NCBI GenBank assembly: GCA_023375675.1 | Contig: JALQBC010000011.1 | Location: 1 to 64,000, forward strand | DNA length: 64,000 nt | DNA from: Cytospora piceicola | Lineage: Eukaryota > Ascomycota > Sordariomycetes > Diaporthales > Cytosporaceae | Reading direction: 5' to 3' | In this document: in pieces, positions 44,478 through 54,837 of the stretch | Layout of the letters: every line of letters starts with the position of its first letter | Numbering within the stretch: the stretch's first letter is position 1 | Made by a program: the position numbers and the translations under genes | The notes under the pieces: generated by a model | Told to the model about the DNA's origin: nothing | What the model saw: only the letters and a program-made list of their open reading frames with translations | Databases searched by the model: none

Positions 44478-46423
44478 ATGTCGCTGAAATCGCTAATCTC
44501 AGGGAGAGGGCCGGCCTTCTTCGCGTCCAAAGCAGGCGCACGATGGCTCATCACCCTCATCGTGGCCATCTCCCTTTGCTCCGTGATATACGTCTACCAC
44601 AGTGACGCCAACACTGCATTATTAAAACTTTTACTGCCCAACGCCAAACCAGACCAGCCAGGAAAACCCATTCCGGAGTTTTCGTCAAGCACACCAGGCG
44701 TATTACCTCCAACACCGCCACACGGCACACACCACCACACCCGCCCAGCATGGATCGACACGCCCGCCGTATACGACACCTCGCAGCTCACAAGAGGGGA
44801 CTACACGCCCACCAGCGCCCTGCCTGACCGGCCTCTGGCGCTGCACCCGCTCCTCTCGTCAGCCGTGGCCCGCTTCCTCGCCCGCCCGGTCCTGACGCAC
44901 TCCCAGGCCAGGCCGCAGAACGAGGCCGCGTGCCCGCGCAGCCAGCTCGACAGGCAGGTCAACGCGGACCAGCTGCGGGACGAGCAGGCCGGCTGGCTCG
45001 CCGTGGACGCGACGCGGGTCGTGGAGATGCGGGCGGGGGCGCTGGAGTACCTGGAGGGGCGGTCGGGAGCGGAGGGCGAGGATGCTCTGGTGGGGCCCGG
45101 GAAGACGTCGGTGACCGGCGGTCCGGACGTCGGACAGCAGGATGTGGCTGTGGAGAAAGGCTCGCGGGGGGTTGTGCTGGCGGCTGGGAACCACAGGACT
45201 GTGCAGAAGGCTGTGATGTGCATCAAGGAGCTGCAGAGGCTGGGTTGGACGGGTGGGGGGATCGAGGTGTTTCACTTTGAGGGTGAGATGACGGATGGGA
45301 ATCAGAGGAGGGAGTTGGAGGAGTTGGGGGTGACTATTCGTATGGTACGTGGACGACTATCTGCTGGGTTTTATTTACCACGGTCATGCATACGCAGCAT
45401 CCCTTCACAGAACACACTACTCACATACAGCAACACGACAGGTCTCAACTAAGAAAGCTCCCAACCAGTGGAAGAACTTCGAGCTCAAAGCCGAGTCGAT
45501 CTTGCGCAGCTCTTTTGATGAGGTTCTGTACCTCGACTCAGACAATGTCCCCCTCTCTAACATATCATCCCTGTTCGAGTCGCCGCTCTTCCGGGATCCC
45601 GCCGGTGGCAACGCCGTCTTCTGGCCGGACCTTAATCGCGACCACCCAGATAATGCTATCCATCGACTACTGGGGATACCGTGTCACGACGCCTGGGAGC
45701 TGGACAGCGGGCAGATCCTCATCGCGAAGTCTGGGAATGAGGGATTGAACCTTGCAGCGCTGTATCTGGCGCAGTACATGGCGGAGGAGGGGAGTTTCTG
45801 GTTCAGTGGTGGTGATAAGGATACATTGTAAGTGAATCCTTCTCTACCAACCCGAGCACAGAACACACGCAGACACCACACCACCTCCCTTCCTGGACAC
45901 CTTGAATACATGCTAACCCGGACACAGCCGCTACGCCTTCCTAGCCCTAGGCATCCCCTACACCCCGGCCCCGCGCTGGCTCTCCCTCCTCGGCAGCAAC
46001 CTAACCCCCCAGAGCAGCGTCTTCTGCGGGACGGCGATGCTCCAATACGGACTGACCCCGCCGCCGACCCCGGACCACGCCGACCCGGCCGACCCGTCCC
46101 ACCCGGCGCCCCTGTTCGTGCACGCCAACCTGCTCAAGCACCAGAGCGGCGCGGGCCGGCGCGACGTCTTCGCCCTGCTGCGGCGGCTCTCCCCGCTGCA
46201 GGACGACGTGCGCGCCGACTACGCGCCCGCGACGGCGCTGCACGGCGTCACGGGGGGCGGGAAGTCGGTCGGCGGCCGGGGGCTGTGTAGTGATATCGTG
46301 GCGTTTCGTGACGGGGCGGATGTCGAGACTGTGGATGCTGCGGGCGCGTTTGGGGGCGTTCTGGGCGGGTTCGAGGAGGTCTATTTTGGGTACCCTGGTG
46401 TGCGGCCTGGAGTTTGGAGGTGA
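44478..46423 (+). CDS. Golgi mannosyltransferase, MNN1/MNN2 family
   Basis: Exons 44478-45344, 45442-45827 and 45928-46423 are joined across introns of 97 and 100 nt, giving 582 residues. The start is the first in-frame ATG; the frame is open 26 codons further upstream but without ATG. It is a type II membrane protein with a short N-terminal tail, a signal anchor WLITLIVAISLCSVIYVY, a Pro/Thr-rich stem, then the catalytic domain. RGVVLAAGNHRTVQKAVMCIKELQRLG is the nucleotide-sugar fold entry and LYLDSDNVPL holds the D-x-D metal site (Asp321-Asp323). Also present are GNAVFWPDLNRD, WELDSGQILIAKSG and GIPYTPAPRW. The family adds alpha-linked mannose to N-glycan outer chains using GDP-mannose. 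The codon composition of exon 3 is strikingly GC-rich compared with exon 1. Confidence 0.9.
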
Positions 46424-47146
46424 AATATTTACTTATTGCATGTAATTGACGTGCTACTTAACTGCAAGGTGTGATTTGAATGTGACCTGAGGTTTGAAAA
46501 GGGGTGACTTGTTCTTATAACTAAGATAATGGGGGCCTCGACTGTTCGAACCCTACAAATACTGCAGAAGAATATGGAATGCCCTGGAACTAGCTGCCAT
46601 GGATTGGTTATAGGCCAAATCATAAGACCAACCCGAATACTGGTTTGGATGCTCAAGTGTACTCAGATGCAACGCCCATGTTGATATTCCTTGTAACCTA
46701 GCCAGCATAGGACCGATGGCTAACTAGACTTGTTCCAATAAAAGTGTCATCATGTGGAAACGGAGGGTTGAAGGACGTAGGTCAGGAAGACGTGGGCATC
46801 GAGGGGATTGCAACTTCTGTAATATCGTAGCTGGAAGTAAAGCTGGGAAGTGAGATCTCCCAGTGATTATGTTATTCATTCCTGAGAATCCCTGAAGGCA
46901 AGTACAGTCAGGCATGTTCAACTCATCAACGCACGTCTATGGAACTCTCGAATGTTAGTTGCAAATGGATGGCATTTCTGTGTATCCCAAATATGCCTCA
47001 ACTCAAAATGCAAGCACACAATCCGTAATCCTGCGTCTATCCGCCCAACAGCCAAAAGCCCCCCGGAGGGCTCTCGGAGGGGGCAACCCAAAATGAAAAC
47101 CCGCTAACTCCACGCAATGCCTCTTGTGTATCGGTATCTTCTGCTT
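46424..47146. other. Intergenic, 0.72 kb
   Basis: Gap between converging genes. No gene seen; a small GC-rich inverted repeat CCCCCGGAGGGCTCTCGGAGGG lies near 47058-47080, possibly part of a 3' end signal. Confidence 0.45.
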
Positions 47147-48748
47147 CTAACAAGCCTCATTCTCGGGTACTGTGTCATCCGTAACATTCCCACTGCTATA
47201 CTCCCTCCCACTACTGTACTCCCTCCCAATCCCATCATCCCTAACATCCCCCAACCACGTCGCCATGGCCCTGACAGCCTCGCCATACTCCACGCCCAGA
47301 CTCTCCGGCGCGCTGAACGGCGGCGGCTTGTCCCAGGCATGCTTCGCCTCGCTGACAATCCTCACGCCCACCTCCTTGTCCCTCTTCCTCAGCCTGTCCG
47401 CGAAGCGCTTGCCCTCGGCGAGGAGCATGTCGTACTCGCACAGGCACAGCTGGACGGGGGGCAGCTTGTCGATGAGGTGGTCGGGCATGAGGCCAGGGGA
47501 GAGGAGCGGGTTCTCGAGATCGGACTTGAGGGTCGGGGGGTATATGTAACTCGCGTCGAAGATGTCGGTCAGGGACCGGGGGAGCGTGAGCTCGGGCTTG
47601 ACGCAGGTGAGGCGCTTCCTCGGGCGGGACATGGTCCAGTCGAGGAGCGGGTAGAAGAGCATCAGGCCTACGGGCTGCGGGATAGAGGCGCTCGCGGCCT
47701 TGGGTATGTTGCCGCCTTGTTCGCCTGTTGACAGGGATAGCTTCTCCATAGACTGGATGAGGGCTGGTTCCAGGTCGTATCCGCGGTTCTTGTGGTCCTG
47801 TAGCAACACCCAGCTCGCCAGGGCTAATGTTCCGCCTGCCGAGAAGCCGCTGATGATGATCCTGTCAGGGTCTATCCAGAACTCGTCGGCCCGCCGCCAT
47901 ATCTGTAAAATCGCATCGGCGCAGTCCTCGACGGGGGTGGGGAAGGGGTAGCTAGGCGCCAGGCGGTACTCGACAGAGAAGACGACGGCGCCGAGGGCCT
48001 GCATGACTGCCATGACCCAGCGTCCATCATCGGTCCCCTGGCCAAGGCAGAACCCTCCGCCGTGAAAGTTGATGACAGCTGGTCTTCGGGATCGAGGATC
48101 TGGTTGTGGGTTCAGTGTGGTCGGGATCTTGTCCATTGGGTTGTCGATCGGGTCGGAGGGTGTGGTCGGCAAGGATATGGAACTCCTGGACTTGGATGAT
48201 CGGAAAGACATGCGGGAGGAGATTCGTGACAAGGATGGCTTGCGAGACTTGCCCGCGTCTCCATCGAGCATGGAACCTCTGGAAGAGAAGCGTGACAGGG
48301 ACGGCTTTAATCCCTCGTTATTGCTCGGTACCTTGAGCATCCCCTCGTTGCTGTCTCCGTTGCTATTCTCGTCGTGGCCGTGCTTCTTCAGCTTGTTCTT
48401 CACCGACCTTATGCTCTCTCTGGAGCTCTTCCTCGATATTGTCCTCGGCCGATCGGGCGACCAGACTTCTGTTTTTATCTTCTCCTTGCCGCTATATTCC
48501 TTGGAGAGTGTGGAATCGAAGTAGACGGTCTTGTGTGGTGATGGTACGGAGGGCGAGGTCATGTTGCCCATACCAAAGGCGATGGAAGCACCGGCGCGGT
48601 ATGCATATGCACGTGTCGCAAGGGTCCATCGTGAGGACTGCTCAAGGGGGTTGTTGTAGACATCGAGGGAGGGTTCCTTGATGGCATCTATTGCTTCCTG
48701 ATGCAGGTCTGGCTGCTCAGCCAAGGGGGCGATGGCAGCGTCGGACAT
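47147..48748 (-). CDS. HSL-family alpha/beta-hydrolase (candidate ergosteryl-aspartate hydrolase)
   Basis: Single exon, 533 residues. The oxyanion-hole motif is HGGGF (229-233). The nucleophile elbow is GFSAG with Ser303, followed by Asp440 (CEYDMLLAEG) and His470 (AKHAWDKP). This is a complete Ser-Asp-His triad of the hormone-sensitive-lipase class. Residues 80-220 form a Ser/Arg/Lys-rich, probably disordered insertion with repeated SRISSRMS-type units. The C-terminus carries the short duplication GREYSSGREYSSG. There is no signal peptide, so it is likely cytosolic or membrane-associated. It is transcribed divergently from the ErdS gene. As I recall, fungi that make ergosteryl-aspartate also encode an alpha/beta-hydrolase, ErdH, that removes the aspartate. 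Position and fold make this gene a candidate, but identity is inferred; a general carboxylesterase or lipase is the alternative. Confidence 0.85.
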   Translation of the reverse strand: MSDAAIAPLAEQPDLHQEAIDAIKEPSLDVYNNPLEQSSRWTLATRAYAYRAGASIAFGMGNMTSPSVPSPHKTVYFDSTLSKEYSGKEKIKTEVWSPDRPRTISRKSSRESIRSVKNKLKKHGHDENSNGDSNEGMLKVPSNNEGLKPSLSRFSSRGSMLDGDAGKSRKPSLSRISSRMSFRSSKSRSSISLPTTPSDPIDNPMDKIPTTLNPQPDPRSRRPAVINFHGGGFCLGQGTDDGRWVMAVMQALGAVVFSVEYRLAPSYPFPTPVEDCADAILQIWRRADEFWIDPDRIIISGFSAGGTLALASWVLLQDHKNRGYDLEPALIQSMEKLSLSTGEQGGNIPKAASASIPQPVGLMLFYPLLDWTMSRPRKRLTCVKPELTLPRSLTDIFDASYIYPPTLKSDLENPLLSPGLMPDHLIDKLPPVQLCLCEYDMLLAEGKRFADRLRKRDKEVGVRIVSEAKHAWDKPPPFSAPESLGVEYGEAVRAMATWLGDVRDDGIGREYSSGREYSSGNVTDDTVPENEAC

Positions 48749-51549
48749 GTCGTAGTCGTCGTGGTCGTCGTGGTCGTCGCGGTCTTCGTTGTCGGTAGAA
48801 CTGTGGTGACTATGGTGACTGTGGATCTTGGTAATGACAGACTTGTCTTGAATGGAGGGATCTGAATAGCGAAACGTTTAAGACGGTTAGGAATGAAAAC
48901 GAGAAAACAAACAGACACATGCAATGTTTAAAAATGGAACAGATTGATAGGATCAGCGGGGTTCAAGGTGTGAGGAAGAACCGGGGATACGTCACGTTAC
49001 TGTGTTGTTGGGGAGATGAGGAGGGAATATCAGCATCTGGCGTGTCTGGCGTGACGGTGGTCGGTGTCGGTCCATGTTGGTGGTGATTCAGGGACATGAG
49101 TGACATGGGAGGACAGCCTGCATGCAAGCCGGATTTGGTGTGGTTTGGTTGGCTGTTCTGGCTCTCGCTTGTGCGTGATGGTGACACTGATGTTCTGTGT
49201 GGATCATCTCCTTCCTAAACCTCGTATGATCGACCCAAATGACTATATTATACAGTATAAAAATACGGAGATGTATGAGGTATGATATTGGATACTCCGT
49301 ATATATGATCCAGATAAAATGCAGGTGGGCAGGTCATTCAAACAGACGCTGTGCAAGAGCAAAGAGCAAGATCAAGATCAAGATCAAAGATTATCAGGCG
49401 GCACTGCCACACTCTGCGACACCTGGCAGCTGGGCACTTCTCAAAGGTTATACCACATGCAAGCCCAATTAGGCTTCCTTGCCTTCCAATCCTTCCAGGC
49501 TTTCCCGGCTTTCAGGGGACTTCAGGGCGGTAGTCAGTCAAGTTACCTAAGTGGTTTTCCAAGGTTATCGGTCGTGGGCAAAACGGTATGACGTCAAGAG
49601 TCCAGACCGTCGGGAGTGGGACGCCAGGGACATTTGATGCAATCGATGAATGGGGTAGCGTGTGCGTATGCGTATGTAATCCACACCCATGCAATATTAC
49701 GTCGTTTGGGGAATTCGAAGTGGGGGAGCATTTGGTCCGCGCACCGGGAGATCGACGATGACATAAGCGGGGTAGTCGGACTTGCTAGAAATTGCCTAGG
49801 TACTGTGGTTTACCTTAGACTACATTTGCTAAGCCAAACTCTCTTTCTTATCAACTTCTTTTATCGCTCTCGCCTCCGCCTCCCGAGGTCCCCAAATCTG
49901 CCAGCCAGCCAGCCATCCCCCAAACAAAGCATCCTCAAAGAAGCAGCTATTGCTCGCATTTAGGCGCGTTGGACTGCATTTCGGGTCATCTGGCAACTGA
50001 TGCCGTCATAGATGTTGGCTATGCTATCGATGTACTTGCAAAACCATGGTGGTGACCGGCAAGGCCGGGAGGACTGACGATGGCCTCTTCCTTGTCTTGA
50101 ACTGATAAACTTCGACATGCATAATATGGTTTCAACACCACGTGTGTCACATGCGCATCTTGAATCGTGAGACCGAGTAACAAACTTCGAAATGAGTAAT
50201 ATTGGCCGAGGTGCTGTGTTACCGGGCTTTCCGTTGCCTCCCCTTGGTTTATCCTTCTCAGGCTTCTGTTCCTTTCCGTTGATTTCCGTTACATTCCCGG
50301 ACACTCCGGGGCCGGTCCTTTCTCTTCCAAGGTCGATACCGCTGCACATCGCTGACTAAGTATGTATACCTTTGGTATCATTTACACTGTCTTTTGACGA
50401 ATATTTGTTGTTGTTGTCTGGGAACAAACGACTGTTCAGTGGTTCGCCCATTAAACTACCTAGTTCAACAGAGAGACTCATTTAAACACAGACCAAACTG
50501 CCAGACTGTTCCAGGGGCATTTGCTCCGGGCCTTGTAACATCATCATCTCCCCAATTCCTACCTATTTAGGTACCCAATTTCTCGTCTATCTCGATGCGT
50601 CCCGCCATTTACTAATCTTCCGCGGGAATCGATAGCCTGGGCAGTCCCCCCGGCCCAGCCCCAGCCCAAGTCAGTTTGGCGGCTGGCCGGGCAGCCAGGC
50701 GGGCAAAAAAAAAAAGAGAGGAAAAAAGAAACATTGAAGTACACAGTACCTGGCACTTACACCACAACAACGTCATTGGGCCCACTTTACCGTCAAGGAC
50801 TTGTTGACATGCATTCCTGGTTCTGTCATTTCGTACTCGGTTGTCCGCTGGGACGTTGAATTTCCCACACGATCAGGAGGCGAACTACCTAGCCCTAATC
50901 TTGTAAACTACCTAGGTAACTAACTACCTGACTACCAGGACTACCTAGGTACCTACTGTTGCTTTCTCGACGACGAATCGCTCATACACTAACGCGGGAA
51001 TCGCGTGGAACTGCCGGTGCCGGAAAATCAAGCTTAGTCTTAGCACGGAACTAGAAGACTGTTACAGTCAGTAGGAGGTACGTACGTACCAGGGTACTTG
51101 CAACAACAGTATGTCATCCTTTCAACGCCTTCTTTTTATTATAACCCACACTACACGTCTTCCTTGGCCGTGTCTTACTCTTCTGCCTCTTTTCCCATCT
51201 TCTCATCCAACAGAGTATTCCTTTTGACATACTGTGATACCCCCCAATTCTCTCATCTTCACTTGATACCCATAATCCCATTGTCTTGCCTTCACTGGCC
51301 ATACCGTGACACTCATCAAAGCGTTTTGTTCCATATCCAGTGTGTCATCGAGACGTCATCTCTTGCTTCCGTAATAAACAAGGAAAATCACCGTCAACAG
51401 CACCGTCACCAGCACCGTCGCTGTTACCGGCAACACAGTCAAAGTCAGGGCCACAGCAACAGAAACTACAAGCGAGCAAGCTCGCCGACAACACTGCCGT
51501 CACCAACAATAATAGCGAAAAAAGCCAACGCGGTTGGCTGTCTCCCAAG
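48749..51549. other. Long divergent intergenic region, 2.8 kb, between hydrolase and ErdS genes
   Basis: No convincing gene. It holds a GTCGTCGTG microsatellite (about 48748-48790), (GATCAA)n-like units (about 49365-49390), a 10-bp poly-A (about 50706-50715) and several CCTAGGTA repeats (50890-50960). The frame of ErdS stays open for 70 codons before its first ATG, but without an upstream ATG, so this part is more likely 5' leader. Confidence 0.5.
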
Positions 51550-54253
51550 ATGACGGCACTCCACGATTTCCTGAAGACCATCTCCCCTCGCTCAAGCGTC
51601 GACGGTGCCCCCAACAAGGCCAATGGCCATGGACAAGCCAGTTCCACTGACAGCAGGTCGAGTCTGGGCCACTCCAGTAGACGCACCGAGGACAGGCGCG
51701 CGAGGAAGCAGGAGAAAGCATTGAGGCTTCAGCAGGAGAAGGAGAGAATCGAAGAGAGACGCAAGATGGAGGACCAGCTCGCAATGCAGGAAGAGGACGA
51801 GGAGACACGCGCCCGCTACGGCTTGGCCGTGGATGCCAAAGAGCTCATGACCATCGAGGAGGTTACTCATATCGCCGAGGGGCAGGAGGTCACCTTCCGC
51901 GCTCGTATACACCACCAGCGCAACATCTCCAAGCACCTCGACTTCATCCTTTTCCGCGACCAGACTCATTCCATCCAGGGCGTCCTCCAACATGACACTA
52001 CCCACTTCGTGAAATGGGTGCAGCGTCTCGACCCAGAGTCCCTTGTTCAGGTCACTGGTACCTTGCAGAAGCCCCCTGAGCCAGTGCGCTCCGCGACCGA
52101 CCACAACATGGAACTCAAGATCTACTCGATCCATCTGGTCAATGCTGCCCACGACCTGCCCTTTGACAACTACGAGCCTCCTGAGACCACACAAATGCGT
52201 CTGTCGAACCGCATTCTCGACTTGCGCCACCCCAGCAACCAGGCCCTTTTCCGCATCAGGCATATGGTGACGAGGAAGTTCCGCGAGGTGCTCGAGAAGG
52301 ACGGCTTCATGGAAATACAGACACCAAAGCTACAGCCCTCTGCCACCGAAAGTGGCGCCGAGGTCTTCAAGGTTAACTACTTTGGACGTCAGGCATTCTT
52401 GGCGCAGAGTCCGCAGTTAGCAAAGCAGATGACAATATCTGCAGATTTCGGCAAGGTGTACGAGGTAAGTTGCGGTCATTTGCGTAATTTCAGTTAGTTT
52501 CTCAACATGGCCATTGGTAATTAACGATTATCCTATACAGATCGGGCCCGTCTTCCGAGCCGAAAACTCCAACACCAAGCGCCATCTCGCCGAGTACACT
52601 GGTCTCGACATCGAAATGGCCCTCCAACACGACTACCACGAAATTATCCAGAAGATCGACGCATTCTTGAAAGAGGTCTTCCGTACTCTCCAAACCATGC
52701 CCGAGCTACAAATTGTCCGTGAGCGTTGGCCATCCAAGGACCTCGTCTGGCTCGATCAGACCCTCATTCTCCCCTTCAGTGAGGGTCTGCAAATGCTCCG
52801 TGACGATGGAATTGATGTGGCAGATGAGGATCTTTCTACGCGCAACGAGATTCACCTGGGTGAGCTCATCAAGGCGAAGTATAACACCGACTACTACATT
52901 CTCGACAAATTCCCTGCCAACGCCCGACCCTTCTATACCCACAAGGATCCCAACGACCCCAAGTGGACCAACTCCTTCGACATCTTCATTCGCGGCCAGG
53001 AAATTTGCTCCGGCGGCCAGCGTATCCACGATGCCGCCAAGCTCCGCGAGAACATGCGCGAGGCAGGCATCGGAGAGGACGGCATGGAAACTTACCTCAC
53101 GGCCTTCGATTTTGGTGCACCACCCCACGGCGGTGCTGGCTTGGGTTTGGAGCGTATCCTGGCATGGTCTCTCGAGCTCGGCGACGTGCGCTACGCCACA
53201 CTCTATCACCGCGACCCCAAGTCCCTCCCCGAACGGTCGGCTCGTCTGCCACACCCCGAGTGCGACACACGGCACCCCCTGCCGGAAGGCATCAACGAGT
53301 ATCCGCTCGAAAAGCTGATTGCCAACTACGGCGACGCCTCCAACACGTCTTGGCTGGACGAGCGGTTCGAAATCTGGCACCACAGCACCACCGGCGCTGC
53401 GGTAGGGTACGTTCGTCAGGACAAAAAATTCGCTATGGTGGCCGGCGATCCGCTCTGCGACCCATCTCAAAGCGACCAGATTGTCAAGGACTTTGTGAAG
53501 TTCGTTGAGAAGGACTTGAAGCTCACACCCGTCTGGTTGCTTGTCTCCGAATCAGTGCAAGAAGTCCTCGGTCGGAACCTGGGATGGCGCACGCTCACCT
53601 GTGTTGAAGAGCAGCGCGTCGACGCCGACAAGCACGCCGCTGGTCCCCACGGCCGCGAGGCGAGGAAGGTCGAGAGAGAGGGCATCAAGATCCATGAGTT
53701 GAAGCCCGATGACGACTTCATGAAGAGAGCGGACGCCTCTATTGAGAGGTGGAAGCAGCACAGGACAGGCAAGAAGCAAGTCCACCTGACCGAGATCCGA
53801 CCGTGGGTCGACATGGAGCATCGCCGGTACTTTGCCGCCGAGAAAGAGGTCGAAGAGGACGGCAAGAAGACGAATAAGGTCATGTCAATGGTCGTTTTTG
53901 CCCAGCTCGCGCCCCGCCACGGCTGGCAGGTGAAGTGGGCCCTCGACTTCCCGGGCACCCCCTCGGGCATCATCGAGGCGACGGTCATGACCGCTCTCGC
54001 CGCCGTCAGCGGCCCCGTGACGTTCGGCGCCGGCGTGAGCGACAAGCTGGTCCCCGGCGCGCACCTGGGCGGCGTGAGGGCCAAGTTCCTCGCCAAGACG
54101 TACGACACGGTCGTCAAGAGCCTGAGGCTGAACAAGAAGAGCGAGTTCCGCGAGAAGTTCGGCGCCTACGGCGAGCCGGTCTACGTGTGCTACCCCCGGT
54201 TGGGCCTGGGCGTCAGGGACTTCAAGTCCATCATCCAGTTCTTCGAGGACTAA
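51550..54253 (+). CDS. erdS: Ergosteryl-aspartate synthase (AspRS-DUF2156 fusion)
   Basis: Exons 51550-52464 and 52541-54253 are joined in phase 0 across a 76-nt intron (GTAAGT...CTATACAG), giving 875 residues. Residues 45-76 are a charged coiled coil. From about 90 comes the OB-fold anticodon domain and then a class IIb AspRS core: motif 1 RHMVTRKFREVLEKDGFMEI, motif 2 FRAENSNTKRHLAEYTG and motif 3 GLGLERI (505-511, Arg510). From about 552 a DUF2156 domain follows (GAAVGYVRQDKKFAMVAGDP, then HGWQVKWALDFPGTPSGIIEA). Known ErdS proteins charge tRNA-Asp and transfer aspartate from it to the 3-OH of ergosterol, making ergosteryl-aspartate at membranes. The fusion of these two domains is diagnostic. 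The dedicated cytosolic AspRS is expected elsewhere in the genome. All catalytic motifs I can check are intact. Confidence 0.95.
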
Positions 54254-54837
54254 ACTGCATCATAGCGGCGTCGGCGGCTCTAGCGATATGGAGGAAGTAA
54301 TAGGGAGGGGGGTTCTGACGATAACCATAAGATGGTTGCTGTCTGGAACGGGCCCAGCGGAGGAACGTAGGGTTATACCTGAGCGGTGTCTGGTGTTTTT
54401 GGTTTTATGTTCCCCCCTTTCTCCAATGTTGGTCCCTCCAGCGGTAAACGAGTACCCCCCTCCTGAGAGCATCATTCGATTATACCATACATGCGTTGGG
54501 AAAAGAAAAACTGTAATGAGGAGTAAGAGATAGATGAGCAGAGATACCACAACACAAGCATTTTTCTTTTGTTCAAAGTTACACAGATTCCCTTTTAATA
54601 TCATGGATCTACACATTATCAGATACACCTTGCTGTGCGAAAGTACAACCAATATTGGGTGAACAATTGCGAATTCATTATGGTAACAAAGAATGAACTT
54701 CTCGCCTAACTCCTCACTTGTTGAAATTTCCTGTTACCAATACCTAGGAAGCAAAAGTAGAGTTTGGAAAAATAGAGACATTGGTACCCGAGAGGGAGGG
54801 CGCATGTCTTCAGGCGCTCCTCTTCTGACCTCGGGAC
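54254..54837. other. Intergenic, 0.58 kb
   Basis: Gap between the converging ErdS and NLR genes. No gene or repeat recognised. Confidence 0.5.

Noticed and set aside
52706..53470. 254-codon minus-strand frame opposite ErdS
   Set aside because: Antisense shadow of a highly conserved coding region.
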